A stretch of 64,000 bases of DNA from Ulva prolifera (lineage: Eukaryota; Chlorophyta; Ulvophyceae; Ulvales; Ulvaceae), in NCBI GenBank assembly GCA_023078555.1, contig CM041198.1:6882924-6946923 (forward strand). The letters run 5' to 3'. A program made the position numbers and the translations under genes. This document shows, one piece after another, positions 54,400-64,000 of the stretch; within the stretch, counting starts at the first letter, position 1; each line of letters starts with the position of its first letter. Below the pieces are notes generated by a model. That model ran no database searches. It saw nothing but the letters and a program-made list of their open reading frames with translations, and was not told where the DNA came from.

Positions 54400-56690
54400 T
54401 ACACTAATCTGTTGTTTTAATTTCTGCACGCTCGGACCCTTGCTTTTGGGCTGATGCGTTGCCAGCTTAGCCTTGCAATCCTCAATCTTTTTCCGAATAT
54501 CCCTACGCGCATGTAGGGCGGCCTCCTTGTCTGCCTTGGCCTGTCGCTTCTCGAGAGCTCTGTTGGGCTTCTGCACCGTACATGCGCTTCTACACCTGGT
54601 CTGATGATGGGTGGGGCAATTACAATCGGACTAGGCACACATTGGCACAAATCATAAGAGGACATACCGGCGCCACGTCTTGTAGTTCCATCTCCGGGAA
54701 CTTGCATCGATCGTCTGCACGCTGGGGAGAATCAGGCTCTTCATCTTCCTCCGTCTGATCGTGACCCACCTCGTCCGGCTGGTGCTCACTGTCCTGAGCA
54801 GCATTGCGGTCTCCCTTTGGTTCTCGCTGGAGGCCTGGCCGCCGGGGAGAAAAGTCAGCGAGCATTGTGCGCCGTCCGCTGCTGGAATGAGTGCCCCGTC
54901 TTCCTGACTTGGATGCGGTAGGAGCCTGTACCCGCATGGCTGTCTCGAATCATGGCACATGCCGCTCACACAGGCGCCCGTGCAATCCTGGTACCACTTA
55001 ATGGCCACCCTCAGGCGGGCAGTACAGCGTGTGGTGAGATTGTACCTTCCCGGTCTTCTTTGGTCTCTTGCCCCGTTGGACGGGAGAGTCAGCGGTCCCT
55101 TCGAGGGCGCGCTTGGCTGCAGCAACCTTGGCGATTCCTTCGCACACATACAGACCGTCCTCCATAGCCCATGCCTGGGGGGTTTTCATGGGTTCGTCAG
55201 CAATAGGGAGGCGGTCTCCTCTCACGGTGAACTGCGCACGAATCACGTTTGTTGGAACACAGTGGCCATTCGCCGAATGGCCAGTCAGTGCCCATGCAAG
55301 TGCAGATTCATGCAGGCCGCGCCGCGCTGGAGTGGCCATTCGCCGAATTGCCACTCCAGGCGCGTGCAGTGCAAGACAATGCATGACGCGCTGGAGTGGC
55401 CATCCACCGAATGGCCACTCTAGGCCCGTGCAGTGCAAGACAATGCATGACATGCTGGAGTGGCCATTCGGCGAATGGCCATTCCAGGCGCGTGCAGTGC
55501 AAGACAATGCATGACACGCTCGAGTGGCCATTCGCCGAATGGCCACTCTAGGCCCGTGCAGTGCAATACAATGCATGACACGCTCGAGTGGCCATTCGCC
55601 GAATGGCCACTCCAGCTCTGGCCAAGGAGGAGGACATGCCTTGGAGTTCTGGAACACTTGCATTGCCGCTTGAAGCTTCCTCTGCTTGCGATAGTCGGGA
55701 TTCCTCCGCAGCGCCGTGTTATGGTCCCACGCCCGTCTCGCATACTTCCTGCACATCGGGTCACCTCCGTCTGGGCGGATAGTGTATGCTCCCCTTCTCC
55801 GCCACCGTTGGGCACGGCAACAGGTACGGCATAACCCGAGCATCAGCAGAGGCACACTCTTTGGTCGTGGTGTTCAAATGGTTGTGATGGCTGTAGAAAG
55901 CATGATTGATATTAGTCGCAACTTCGTACGCTTCACCTGTTTTGCCATCCTGTACACGATACCCGTCACTGCATTCTGACCGCGAATGGCGATGGTGAAG
56001 TGCCGCAAGAAACTACACTGAAAGTCGGTGGCATGCGATCCCGTGGCCCTGACGGGGTGGTAGTGGACCTCTGGTTGCAATCACGTTGTTAGTCGGAGAC
56101 AGCAGCCGTACCCCATATGCAGCTTCGCCGAGTGCGTCCGCCTGCTTTTTCGTTAGAATACTCCCGACCCACACCTTCTCGTCGGCTGGGGCTTTCAGGT
56201 TCACTAGTGCCTGCACGAGCTTGCCTTCCTTGTGGGCAGCGGCCATTCCCTCCACCTTCGATCTCATCCCTTCCGTCCACATCAGCACCGCATCCTTCAT
56301 CTTTTCCCAACGCACGTCAGCTTCGGGGTCCGCAGTCAAGGCCGTAGCTGTGGAGTGTGCAGTGCCGACGGCTGCCGACGCTTGTCCCACGCTCCCTCTG
56401 CCCTTGCCCAGCGCCTTCACCAGCACGGGCGGCTTCAGCAGTCCAGCGATTGTGCCTTTCCTGAAGAAGTACTTTACGCACGTCATCAGTTTCTCGACAC
56501 TGTCGACATCAACGGAGCTGTCTTTGTCGACGGTTGACGTCAAAGTCAACCCGTTGACGCCGGCACCCCTGCTCCACACGTTGCTGACCAGCACGTCAAG
56601 CATCCCTGCTCCGTTGTCAGCATCATCTACAACTTCTTTCTCGATGATGACGGGCGAGGCGCGGAGGAACGTGAACTGCAGGTTGGACAT
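54400..56690 (-). CDS. CACTA second protein, multi-exon, function unknown
   Basis: Starts MSNLQFTFLRASPVIIEKEV at 56690; the first exon runs to about 56050. A second exon near 56030-55810 encodes SECSDGYRVQDGKTGEAYEV and NHAFYSHHNHLNTTTKEC. A third (about 55800-55620) encodes a basic stretch with CRKYARRAWDHNTALRRNPD and KQRKLQAAMQVFQN. The palindrome array follows, then parts with GKRPKKTGK, an acidic/basic segment (54937-54650) and a coiled-coil-like end (LEKRQAKADKEAALHARRDI) to about 54400. Exact junctions were not all resolved. Divergent second genes are known in CACTA elements, where such proteins bind the element's ends; whether this one does is inference. Confidence 0.5.
55261..55611. 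repeat. Array of six palindromes, 64-bp period
   Basis: A 25-bp palindrome with arms AGTGGCCATTCG and CGAATGGCCACT around one base occurs at 55261, 55331, 55395, 55459, 55523 and 55587. The last five are exactly 64 bp apart; some copies have one or two changes. The spacer carries GTGCAGTGCAAGACAATGCA. As 64 is not a multiple of three, the repeat is read in all three frames, yet the minus strand stays open throughout. Confidence 0.95.
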
Positions 56691-57026
56691 GGTGGAGGAT
56701 TAGACAAAGCGGAATTAACACACGTATACAGTCGGTACTGTGGATGGTCTTTTCGTATGACAGCTAACAGATCGCGTCGTTCGCCCATGCTTTGCTGCTC
56801 CGTGCTTTGAATGGTATGCCGATGTAGCGTCGTCGTGCGGTCTGCCTTCAAAGGTTTGGCTGCCGCGATACCCCGGCGCCTCGCCAGATATCGTGGCGAC
56901 AGGGCGAACACGCTAGACGACAGGGAGGTCTTTGTGGTACTTAATGCCATCGTAGGAACGGTAAACACCAGAGGCCGCTCTGTCGTACAACTTCGTCACA
57001 AGTATGCTCAACTACGGCTGGCTACG

Positions 57027-60000
57027 ATGGCCGAGTCTAGACTGAAGAAGTACGAGGTGAACGACTTGATTGCCAACGCGAACTGTAAGCGCCTGGTCCC
57101 TCCCGAGCCGACGGGGAAGGAACTGTTGAAGTACCAGTGTCTAGCCTGTGGTGAGAAGTTTGCCCGGCACACCACCGCCCAAAACCATTACGATCCCTGC
57201 AGCAAGTTACTGAGTGCAGCAGCCGCAGCGCGGAGAGCCGCTGGTGGACACGACGACGCGGGCCCAGTCTCGAGGCCAGCCACTGGCCCGACCTCCGCTG
57301 CTGCCGATGATGACGTCATCAGCATACACGACGGGGCCGGTCCCTCTGGGAGACCACCATCCCCTCCAGACATGTGGGGTCCCCCCAATGACCCTGCCCA
57401 CTCCGACGACCTCTTCGACGTGCGTACCTGCGGTAGTTGACCGTGCTGAGTCCCGGATTGCCTGATCATGATGCAGATCGGCATGACAGCGGCTCGTGAT
57501 GGCCATGGGTGTCAGCGCTCCTGTCCCTTTGCTGTATCCTGCCTGCTCGCCCAAAGCAACTCTGATGTGTTGGGATTGTGTACAGCTGCCCCCACCGTCC
57601 GAAAGTGACTATGCCGAGGGCCCCGCACAATTTTCAGACGCCGACTCAGACACCTCAGACGCAGACTCCATTGCCTTCTCCTCAGAGACTGACTACAGTT
57701 CAGACGAATCCGAGGTGTGTCCTCATCTTCCATTACATGCAATGCTGTGAATCCGCTCGTACTCCTCCGTGGGACTGGCCGGATCGTTGCCCATGCAGGA
57801 GGCGGATGACGACGGCCCGCTCCCCACCACAGGGGCCCGGAAGGGCACGGGCGCCTGGTGGCATGACCAACGCATGAAACACATATACACTGGCAGCGCC
57901 CTCACCGTCCTCACGGTGTGCATGTGGATTGCCCAGTTGAAGAGCCTCTTTCGCATACAAGACGTGGTCGTCGATACGTGGTGCAGGTTCATACATTACC
58001 TCCTGCTACCCGATGGCAACTTTTTCCCCCCCTCCTTTCACCTCGTCAAGGCGGTGTTGGGTGTCCCGCCTGTTTCCTCTGTGACGCGCCACGTTTGTCC
58101 CCAATGCTGGACCTTGTTCCCCCCACTTGATCCGGGTGACCATCACCAGCATCTGGCGGACACCTGCGGAACCCCTGGTTGTTGTCAACAGCGATTCGAT
58201 GTCGATCTCACAGGGAAGGGTGTCCCAGTGCGCTCAGCTTTCTTCTTTGGCGAAGAAGCCTCGCTGAAAGACCTCCTCCTGCAGCCGGGCCTGCTGACGA
58301 GCGTACGGGAAGCCAGGGCAACAGCTGTCAAAGACAAAAGCAGCTTCCTCAACTCCCCGGCTGAAAAGGCCCTCAACCTGGCGTGTGGGGGAAAAATCCT
58401 CAAGCCAAAGCATCGGGAGCTTGTCCTGCTGTTCAGCCTCGGTGCGCTCCATCTCCGCAACTGAGTAGATCGCTATCAGGCACATTGAAACGGCACGCAT
58501 ATGCCACTCCGCGAATTGAGACCCACAGCCACGTGTCCCGACAGTCGCGTCTCCTGCAGGGGGGGACGGGGCCCAGCTGTATGTCAACAAGCAGCACGGG
58601 CTCACCATCTGGGGGATCCGCCTGCTTGACCTGCCGCCCCATCTCTCAAGTACCAATGTGGCCTAGATTTCCCTTGGAGTGGTGGAGGGGCCATCCGAAC
58701 CGACGTGCATGGCCAGCATTCTGGAGTCCGTGATGGCGTTCTTCAAGAAGCATGATCCGGGCGCGCACTCACCTTGCCTGCCTCATCACTGCCGGGTGAT
58801 GTGTATAGTTCCCGACCCCGTAGTGTCTGTCCCCGCCATCATGGGATGGCTTCAATGCAGGAGCTGGCGGAGAGGCACTTGAAATCACACTGCCTGGGGG
58901 CGAGGTACTGCACGTGTGGCCGGTGCTGTGCTGTGTGGAGGGGGATATCCCATGGCTGGAGAAAGTTACCAACAGCGTCGGCCACACAGCAAAGAGGGCA
59001 TGTTTCAGATGTGCCCAAAACGGCGTGTGGCATTACCCCGCCAACACGGTCAGGTCCGTGGTGGTCACTTCCGTGTGTAAACACTTTCCTGCTAGTGCTG
59101 CCTCACGTACCTGTCCCGCTTACAATTGCTATCATGCATGCCACGGCGATGCAGGTGGATGGGACACTACCTCCCTCTGCATCAGCCCGTGCCCTGCTAT
59201 GCCGACGGGCCTCTGAAAGGGACATCACTCACCCCGGAGGAAGTAGCGGCATCTTCAGCTGCAAACCCCCGGATGGTGCCTGGGAGTGTACAACCGGACA
59301 CTGGTGGCAACCCGCCGCGGACCGCGTGGACCGAGCCCCAGCATGTGCAGCCCTGTTCCTGGGAGTCTGACAACCGCTTGAAGTACTCGGCGGCAGAGAT
59401 CCTGGCGAGGGGCCGAAAGGGCGACAAGATCGCTGCTCAGGTGCAATTCCATTGACAGTGTCATCGATTTCCATCTGTGCACATGCGGCCCACTCCCCGG
59501 CCCCCCCTCTGTGCGCCGCAACTCATCCTGCCAACCCCTCTGACACCGAATACGCGTCGTAGGTGATACGGCTCTTTTCTTGTGGTAACCCTGGCCAGGC
59601 CTGTGGTATTGCAGGTCCACGCACCAACCTTGAAACGCTATTGCGACCGGAAGACACCGAAGTCCAGGGCCAAGCTCGCCAAAGACGAGTACAAGCTACT
59701 GGGGGTGAAAGGTTCTCCGCTCTTCAGTCTCCTCTCCTACTTCAAGTACGAGCACCCCCAGCCTGCTGCTCCCTGCCCTGCCCTTGATTTTGGAATGGAA
59801 TATGAATTGTGCTGTGACGTTGCAGTCCCTGCCATTTCTTCCGGCTCGGAGTGGCGCACGTGTTTCTGCTCGGTGTGCTCATGGACTTCTGGAACCAGTG
59901 GCTCCCTCCCCTGGGCCGGAAGAAGTCCAAGAAGGCGCCATTGACGGGCCTCCGGGCCCTGTTCCGACTGCCAGAGGATGTCGTCAAGGCGATAGCTGCC

Positions 60001-60533
60001 AGAGCGCCCCACATTATGCAGACTTCTCTTTTCAAGAAGGTGTACTCCGACATCACCAAGTGCGCAGTCCCATCGCCTGCACGCCCTGCTCGCATCCGAG
60101 GCTGCGCCACTTGTCGGACTGTTACTTGGACACGGGAACCATGTGCACTCCTGTTGAAACAGCCCGTCTGAGTCAGGGTGACTGTTTGCGTAGGCACCGC
60201 AGTCGCTGGCTCATGGAAGACTGGCTGGCCTTCACCGAGACATTCTCGCTGTACCTCCTGCACGATCTCCCGTGGAAAGCCTCCGAGAAACGCATACGCA
60301 GAGTGTTTGAGCAGTCGTGGGGGCTCCTGCGAGCAGGGGCCCTCTACTTTCTCAGATATGAAGAGGGTCAGCACACACCGGCCCGAATCACGGAAGCACG
60401 GCGATTGATGCTGCAGTACGCCAAGCTGGCGGAGCAGACGTTTGAGGGCGCTGCTCTCAGCACGTACAAGCTGCATCTGGCGGATGATTCGGTGCCAAAG
60501 TCCAAGGTCCATCCGACTGCTCGCATCCGATGA
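57027..60533 (+). CDS. CACTA transposase (Tnp2-like), spliced, with a premature stop
   Basis: The likely start is MAESRLKKYEVNDLIANANC at 57027, followed by a CxxC...H...C zinc-finger-like YQCLACGEKFARHTTAQNHY. An acidic Ser/Asp stretch ends at 57714; a GT-AG intron (57715-57798) joins to EADDDGPLPTTGARKGTGAW. Then come CMWIAQLKSLFRIQDVVVDT, HVCPQCWTLFPP and VRSAFFFGEEASLKDLLLQP, YVNKQHGLTIWGIRLLDLPP, ACFRCAQNGVWHYP, MGHYLPLHQPVPCYAD, VAHVFLLGVLMDFWNQWLPP and finally SRWLMEDWLAFTETFSLYLL to ALSTYKLHL and a stop at 60531. Content and order fit Tnp2 transposases. An intron from about 59441 to 59621 (CTCAG/GTGCAA to TTGCAG/GTCCAC) is clear. A TAG at 58664-58666 interrupts an otherwise open exon, and a frame change near 59810 lacks an obvious intron, so this copy is probably inactive. 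Confidence 0.75.
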
Positions 60534-60622
60534 CGTCGGAGAGGTATCAGAGAGTGAACGGACTTTCGGAATCTGGCGGACGACACCCGGATCCGTTTCA
60601 GAGTGTCGCCATTCTCCTAGTG

Positions 60623-63110
60623 ACCGGGGGAGCAGCTGAAATCAGCGGCCATTGCCATGCTGGCCATGAATTGGCCCAGCACGCTGGTCCGTCAGTGCCT
60701 CCGCATCTGCGGCCCACAGGTCTGTTGGCACACACAGGCCTCTGTCGGTGTGGAGTTTACATTTCCTCTATGGCATTTCCTGCGCACACAGCCACCAGCG
60801 GCATCATGCGATGATGCTTTGGCTGATGAATGGTTAACCTTTCCATTAGACACTGTGCTTTAGACACTGAGTGGGCATGCGTACGATGGCTGCGCGTGAG
60901 GAGGGCCGAGAACGCTCGGTGATGACGCATGCACATGCTGTGAAAGCTGAGCGGACATCGCACCGGAGATGGGAACAGCAGTGCCTGGGAACGGACATAC
61001 CCTGTGGGGGGTGGCGTGAAGTCAAGTCAGATCTGCACTATAGAGTTCTGGCACACGAATCAGTGCAGAGCCTGTGTACCGCCTTTCCCATCAGTTAACC
61101 GTCCTGTGACACCGCAGCTAGCGGCAGGGACGCATCGCAGGATGCACACAAACGGGAGTCAGAGCAAGATTTCAGCGGGTTTAATGTCCACGTGACATCC
61201 GCTTCTAAGGGCTGCTGGTTGCCGGCCACAAGCACAGGCAAGATCTGTTACGAGGCCCCGGGGCGGCGCTGGGGGGGAGGAGGTGGGGCGTCGGATGCTG
61301 CCTTGCTCTCATGGCTGAAGTGGAGATGTCCAATAAGAGTCTTTGGGGTACAACATGATGCGAAAGCGCATCCGGAAGAAGCCGTTGCCAGCAGCAGCGA
61401 CGTGGTTGCTGTGGCTACTGCCCTGAGGGGCCGTGATTCGGGGCGCCTCCACGTGGGAGTGAAGCCACCTGCCTTTGCCCCAGTGCCACTGCCCCAATCA
61501 ACCATGAGTATAGGCCCTCATGTGGGCCTGTAGGATCTCTGGATCTCGCTCGCAGGCTGATTTAAACATCTCAACATCCTGCACCCAGGACGGTGTGCTG
61601 GTGAGCTAGCAATATCTCAATTATAGTAATCTGCTGCTATGAAGTATAGTCACGTAAGTGTACTGCTTTCGCTGTGCACAGGCTATTTCCTGACCCATAT
61701 TCCGACTTTCCACTGGTCTGAGCACCCCAGGTGCTGCTGACGCCAAGGCCCTGAGCATCAATCCATCGACGCTTCTCCAACGCAGATTTTGCGACTTCCT
61801 TGGCACTCACTGGGTGAACTTAACCCGCGCGCTACCGTCCGCGTCCGACGACGCAGGCAAGCCGGTTGGGAGGCATGAGTCCCTCCACCCGTGGCAGTAG
61901 CTCGTCAAAGTCTACAGAGCTTCACCGCGTAGATAGAATGGTACACCTCCGTCGCGAAAGGTGGCCTTTTGCGCCGCCTGAGGACATCGCGGCCATCGCC
62001 GAGCGATAGCCCCGACTGGCAACCTGGCCAGCACAGATGTCTACAAGCACAGCAGCCAGCAGGAATTGCAAATGTACACAATCGCGCATTCGGTAGTTGC
62101 TGTATTTGTACCCTTCGCTCAGCATCTTCTTCGCCGGGCATCAGGGCCCTTCCATCCGGCCAACGCTGCAGACGCCCATGCTTTCAACCATTGACCAACA
62201 CCCGTCAAGCCACGATTTTTGCGCTAGATCACAAAACGTATGTTGAATGGATGCAAAGGGCAGAGAATAACAAGCCAACAATCAGGCTGCAATTACAGGC
62301 TACCTTTATTACGAGGAGTGGTTCCGCCCCTCACGCAACCGGAGCACTCGTGACTCCACAGCAGCTTCAGACCAAGGCCCTGGTCAGCGCACGACACGTG
62401 CGGGCATGCTTTACAAGCCATCGTTGTCATTCACGCCTCCGTGCTACACTATAGGCTGACCCAGGCTGTCCGAGCTCTTCAGCTGTGCAGCAAGCTACCA
62501 ACGAAGCGAGCTCGCGAGGAATGCCTGGAAGGTACTGGACCCGCCAAACTCACAGCTTCTGCGATGAAGATTAATTATCGTGCATGCAATCTGAGGTCTG
62601 CGCGCGGGTGCTACCAAGGTAACGCTGCATGTTGCTTTGACCAATGCGAACCAGGCCTGAGCTTGGGCCTGTCTCTTGGGAGTAGCCAGGTACTGCTGCC
62701 ATACAATGATCTCATCACACGGCACGTGCACACAAAGGTCCATGAGGGCGAGTTTTGATTTATGTCGAGCATGCACATCCAGTGTCCGCCAGTATGTGAT
62801 CACACAAATGATCGGCTCGACTTCGTACACCAGCTGCAGCTATCAGGCATTCCTAGACCACGTGTGCCTGCATCTGCACATACTTGGACAAGCTTCTGGT
62901 GTGTATGCATTAACAAAAGATAGAGGTCTGGCATCCAGATGGTTCCCGGAATCCGCTCGTCAACCCACTCACTCACTCATGGCACCAGGCCGGGCATGAG
63001 CTCGCACCACAGCCCTACCAAAGATTAGGGAACACCTTCCAAAGAGTGCTATGCGATGTTGGAACACTCGATGGGGCAAAGAATGCATGTAGAACCCTGT
63101 CACCCAACCA
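60623..63110. other. Right flank of the CACTA element, no gene recognised
   Basis: The ORF at 60657-60863 (MLAMNWPSTLVRQCLRICGP...) looks protein-like but has no known domain and no confirmed exon partners. On the minus strand at 62089-61922, MRDCVHLQFLLAAVLVDICA resembles a signal peptide with a short product; too little to call a gene. The rest shows nothing recognisable. Confidence 0.3.
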
Positions 63111-64000
63111 TCATGATCACGACTGCCGCTGTTGTCACATCGTCAGGGTGCATCATTGCCATGCCGACAACCGGCACTGACCCCTTGCCCACCACAGCCT
63201 CGCCGGTGCCATGCTGCAGATATCCTCTAGAGAGGAGACCCGCGCACGCGCATGCAGGCCATTAGTAGCCGCAATGCGCAGCAGCAGTCGCGGCGGTCGG
63301 CCCCCTTCCGGGACGCACCTCCACCCACCCTCCTCTAATCTCGCAGAGGCGCACATGTGCAGCGCTGCGCAACATTCCTTTTTAAAAAAGAAGGCCGGTC
63401 ATTGTTGACATGTGCCTCTGTCGGCTGCTTTCCGGCTTGGACGTCCCCTCCTCCGCTGTCTGCAACGGCATGTGGAGGCTGCTGATCGGCGCAAGCAGGG
63501 CGTCTATGGCCGCACCGGCTCGCAAGGCGTGTGCCTTGACCAGGCTGCAGCACGCAACGTACGATTGGATCGGCCCCGCTGAATTCGTGTTCCTCAGAAG
63601 TCTTACTGACGTGGCTGTTGGTTCGGGTGATGCCTCGAGGATCCGGGCGGCTGTTCCTACAGAATATGCTGCGCAACCTGTTCACAGCGCTTTGCTGCAC
63701 GGTCGCCCGCTAGGTGCATGCTGCCGCTCCGCTGGTGGCACGTCGCGAAGGCAAGGCAGTTTTGACAGTAGCGGCGCTGCCCAGCGACCTCTCGCCGCGG
63801 CGAGAGGTCGCTGCGGTGGTCAGGTCAGTCGCTGAGGTGGTCAGTGAGCGGCGCCGCTCACTGACCACATGGCGTTAGCGGTGGGCCGCCGGGCTTCGCT
63901 GGCCCTCCAGAAGATCTGTGCTGCTCGGCTTTGCGCTGCTTTATGGCCTGCATTGCGGGCGCTTGCCTTGCATGTCCCGGAACATCCATGACCCTGCTGG
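63110..64000 (+). mobile_element. Decayed 5'-truncated LINE, runs off the window
   Basis: It aligns with the LINE at 49303-50060. Recognisable parts are VEAADRRKQGVYGRTG (lysine region of the nuclease), YDWIGPAEFVFLRSLTDVAV, and the CTCTCGCCG coding end near 63789. The palindromes at 63782-63868 interrupt it, after which the UTR (ACATGGCGTTAGCGGTGGGC) resumes as in the 50.0 kb copy. Confidence 0.7.
63782..63868. repeat. Two perfect 32-bp palindromes inside a LINE copy
   Basis: 63782-63813 (centre GCCGCGGC) and 63837-63868 (centre GGCGCC) are perfect with no spacer, joined by 23 bp that contain a partial copy of the second arm (GGTGGTCAG). The 49.98 kb copy has a simple uninterrupted sequence at this point. 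Confidence 0.95.

Larger units (their letters stand above)
53374..60622. mobile_element. CACTA (EnSpm) DNA transposon, end to end
   Basis: The left end CACTAGAAGAATGGCGACAC and the reversed right end CACTAGGAGAATGGCGACAC differ at one of 20 positions, and similarity continues for about 10 bp. ACC lies directly outside both ends (53371-53373 and 60623-60625), the 3-bp target duplication expected for CACTA elements. GC-rich repeats with GTCCG words fill the left subterminal region (53400-53720). The 7,249-bp element carries a spliced transposase on the plus strand and a divergent gene on the minus strand; both start near 56.7-57.0 kb, so promoters lie between them. Near-identical ends suggest fairly recent insertion, although the transposase has at least one stop. 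Confidence 0.92.

Overview
The window looks like nuclear DNA from a green alga (chlorophyte, perhaps a trebouxiophyte; lineage confidence is low). The evidence is an ELP3 gene split by GT-AG introns, high-GC coding DNA, a CACTA transposon of the kind seen in plants and algae, a plant-type NLR gene, and many 5'-truncated LINEs. I see no bacterial operons, rRNA genes or CRISPR arrays. Genes are sparse; repeats, transposons and their remains fill most of the sequence.

Region by region. 1-4.3 kb: the 3' two-thirds of ELP3 (five exons). 5.4-5.7 kb: a reversed fragment of the same gene. 7.9-8.65 kb: a small secreted cysteine-rich protein gene, with a paralogue at 23.3-24.1 kb whose end is interrupted by a LINE. 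11.1-12.7 kb: the C-terminal part of a LINE polyprotein (zinc knuckle plus restriction-like endonuclease). 16.3-18.3 kb: a satellite of exactly 354 bp period. 19.5-20.1 kb: a second, ~190 bp tandem array. 20-24.6 kb: LINE tails, including one tiny insertion with a 16-bp target duplication. 27.2-30.8 kb: a decayed segmental duplicate of the ELP3 locus with stacked LINE ends inside it. 31.8-33.2 kb: a hAT-like element. 36.7-38.8 kb: a secreted Cys- and Tyr-rich protein gene; 39.9-40.5 kb: another likely secreted protein. 42.5-46.6 kb: an intronless NLR of about 1,350 residues with about 30 leucine-rich repeats. 49.2-50.1 and 63.1-64.0 kb: related decayed LINEs. 50.87-51.65 kb: a PIF/Harbinger-like element with TTA target duplications. 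53.37-60.62 kb: an end-to-end CACTA element with ACC target duplications, a spliced transposase and a divergent multi-exon second gene that contains an array of perfect palindromes.

The most unusual property of the window is its density of perfect palindromes with little or no spacer (up to 43+43 bp with no spacer). At 63.8 kb, comparison with the related LINE at 49.9 kb shows palindromes formed by inverted copying of both flanks. Three G/C homopolymers of 30-33 bp are also present. The genes do not form one pathway: the visible host functions are tRNA wobble modification (ELP3), innate-immune-type sensing (NLR) and secreted or cell-surface proteins.
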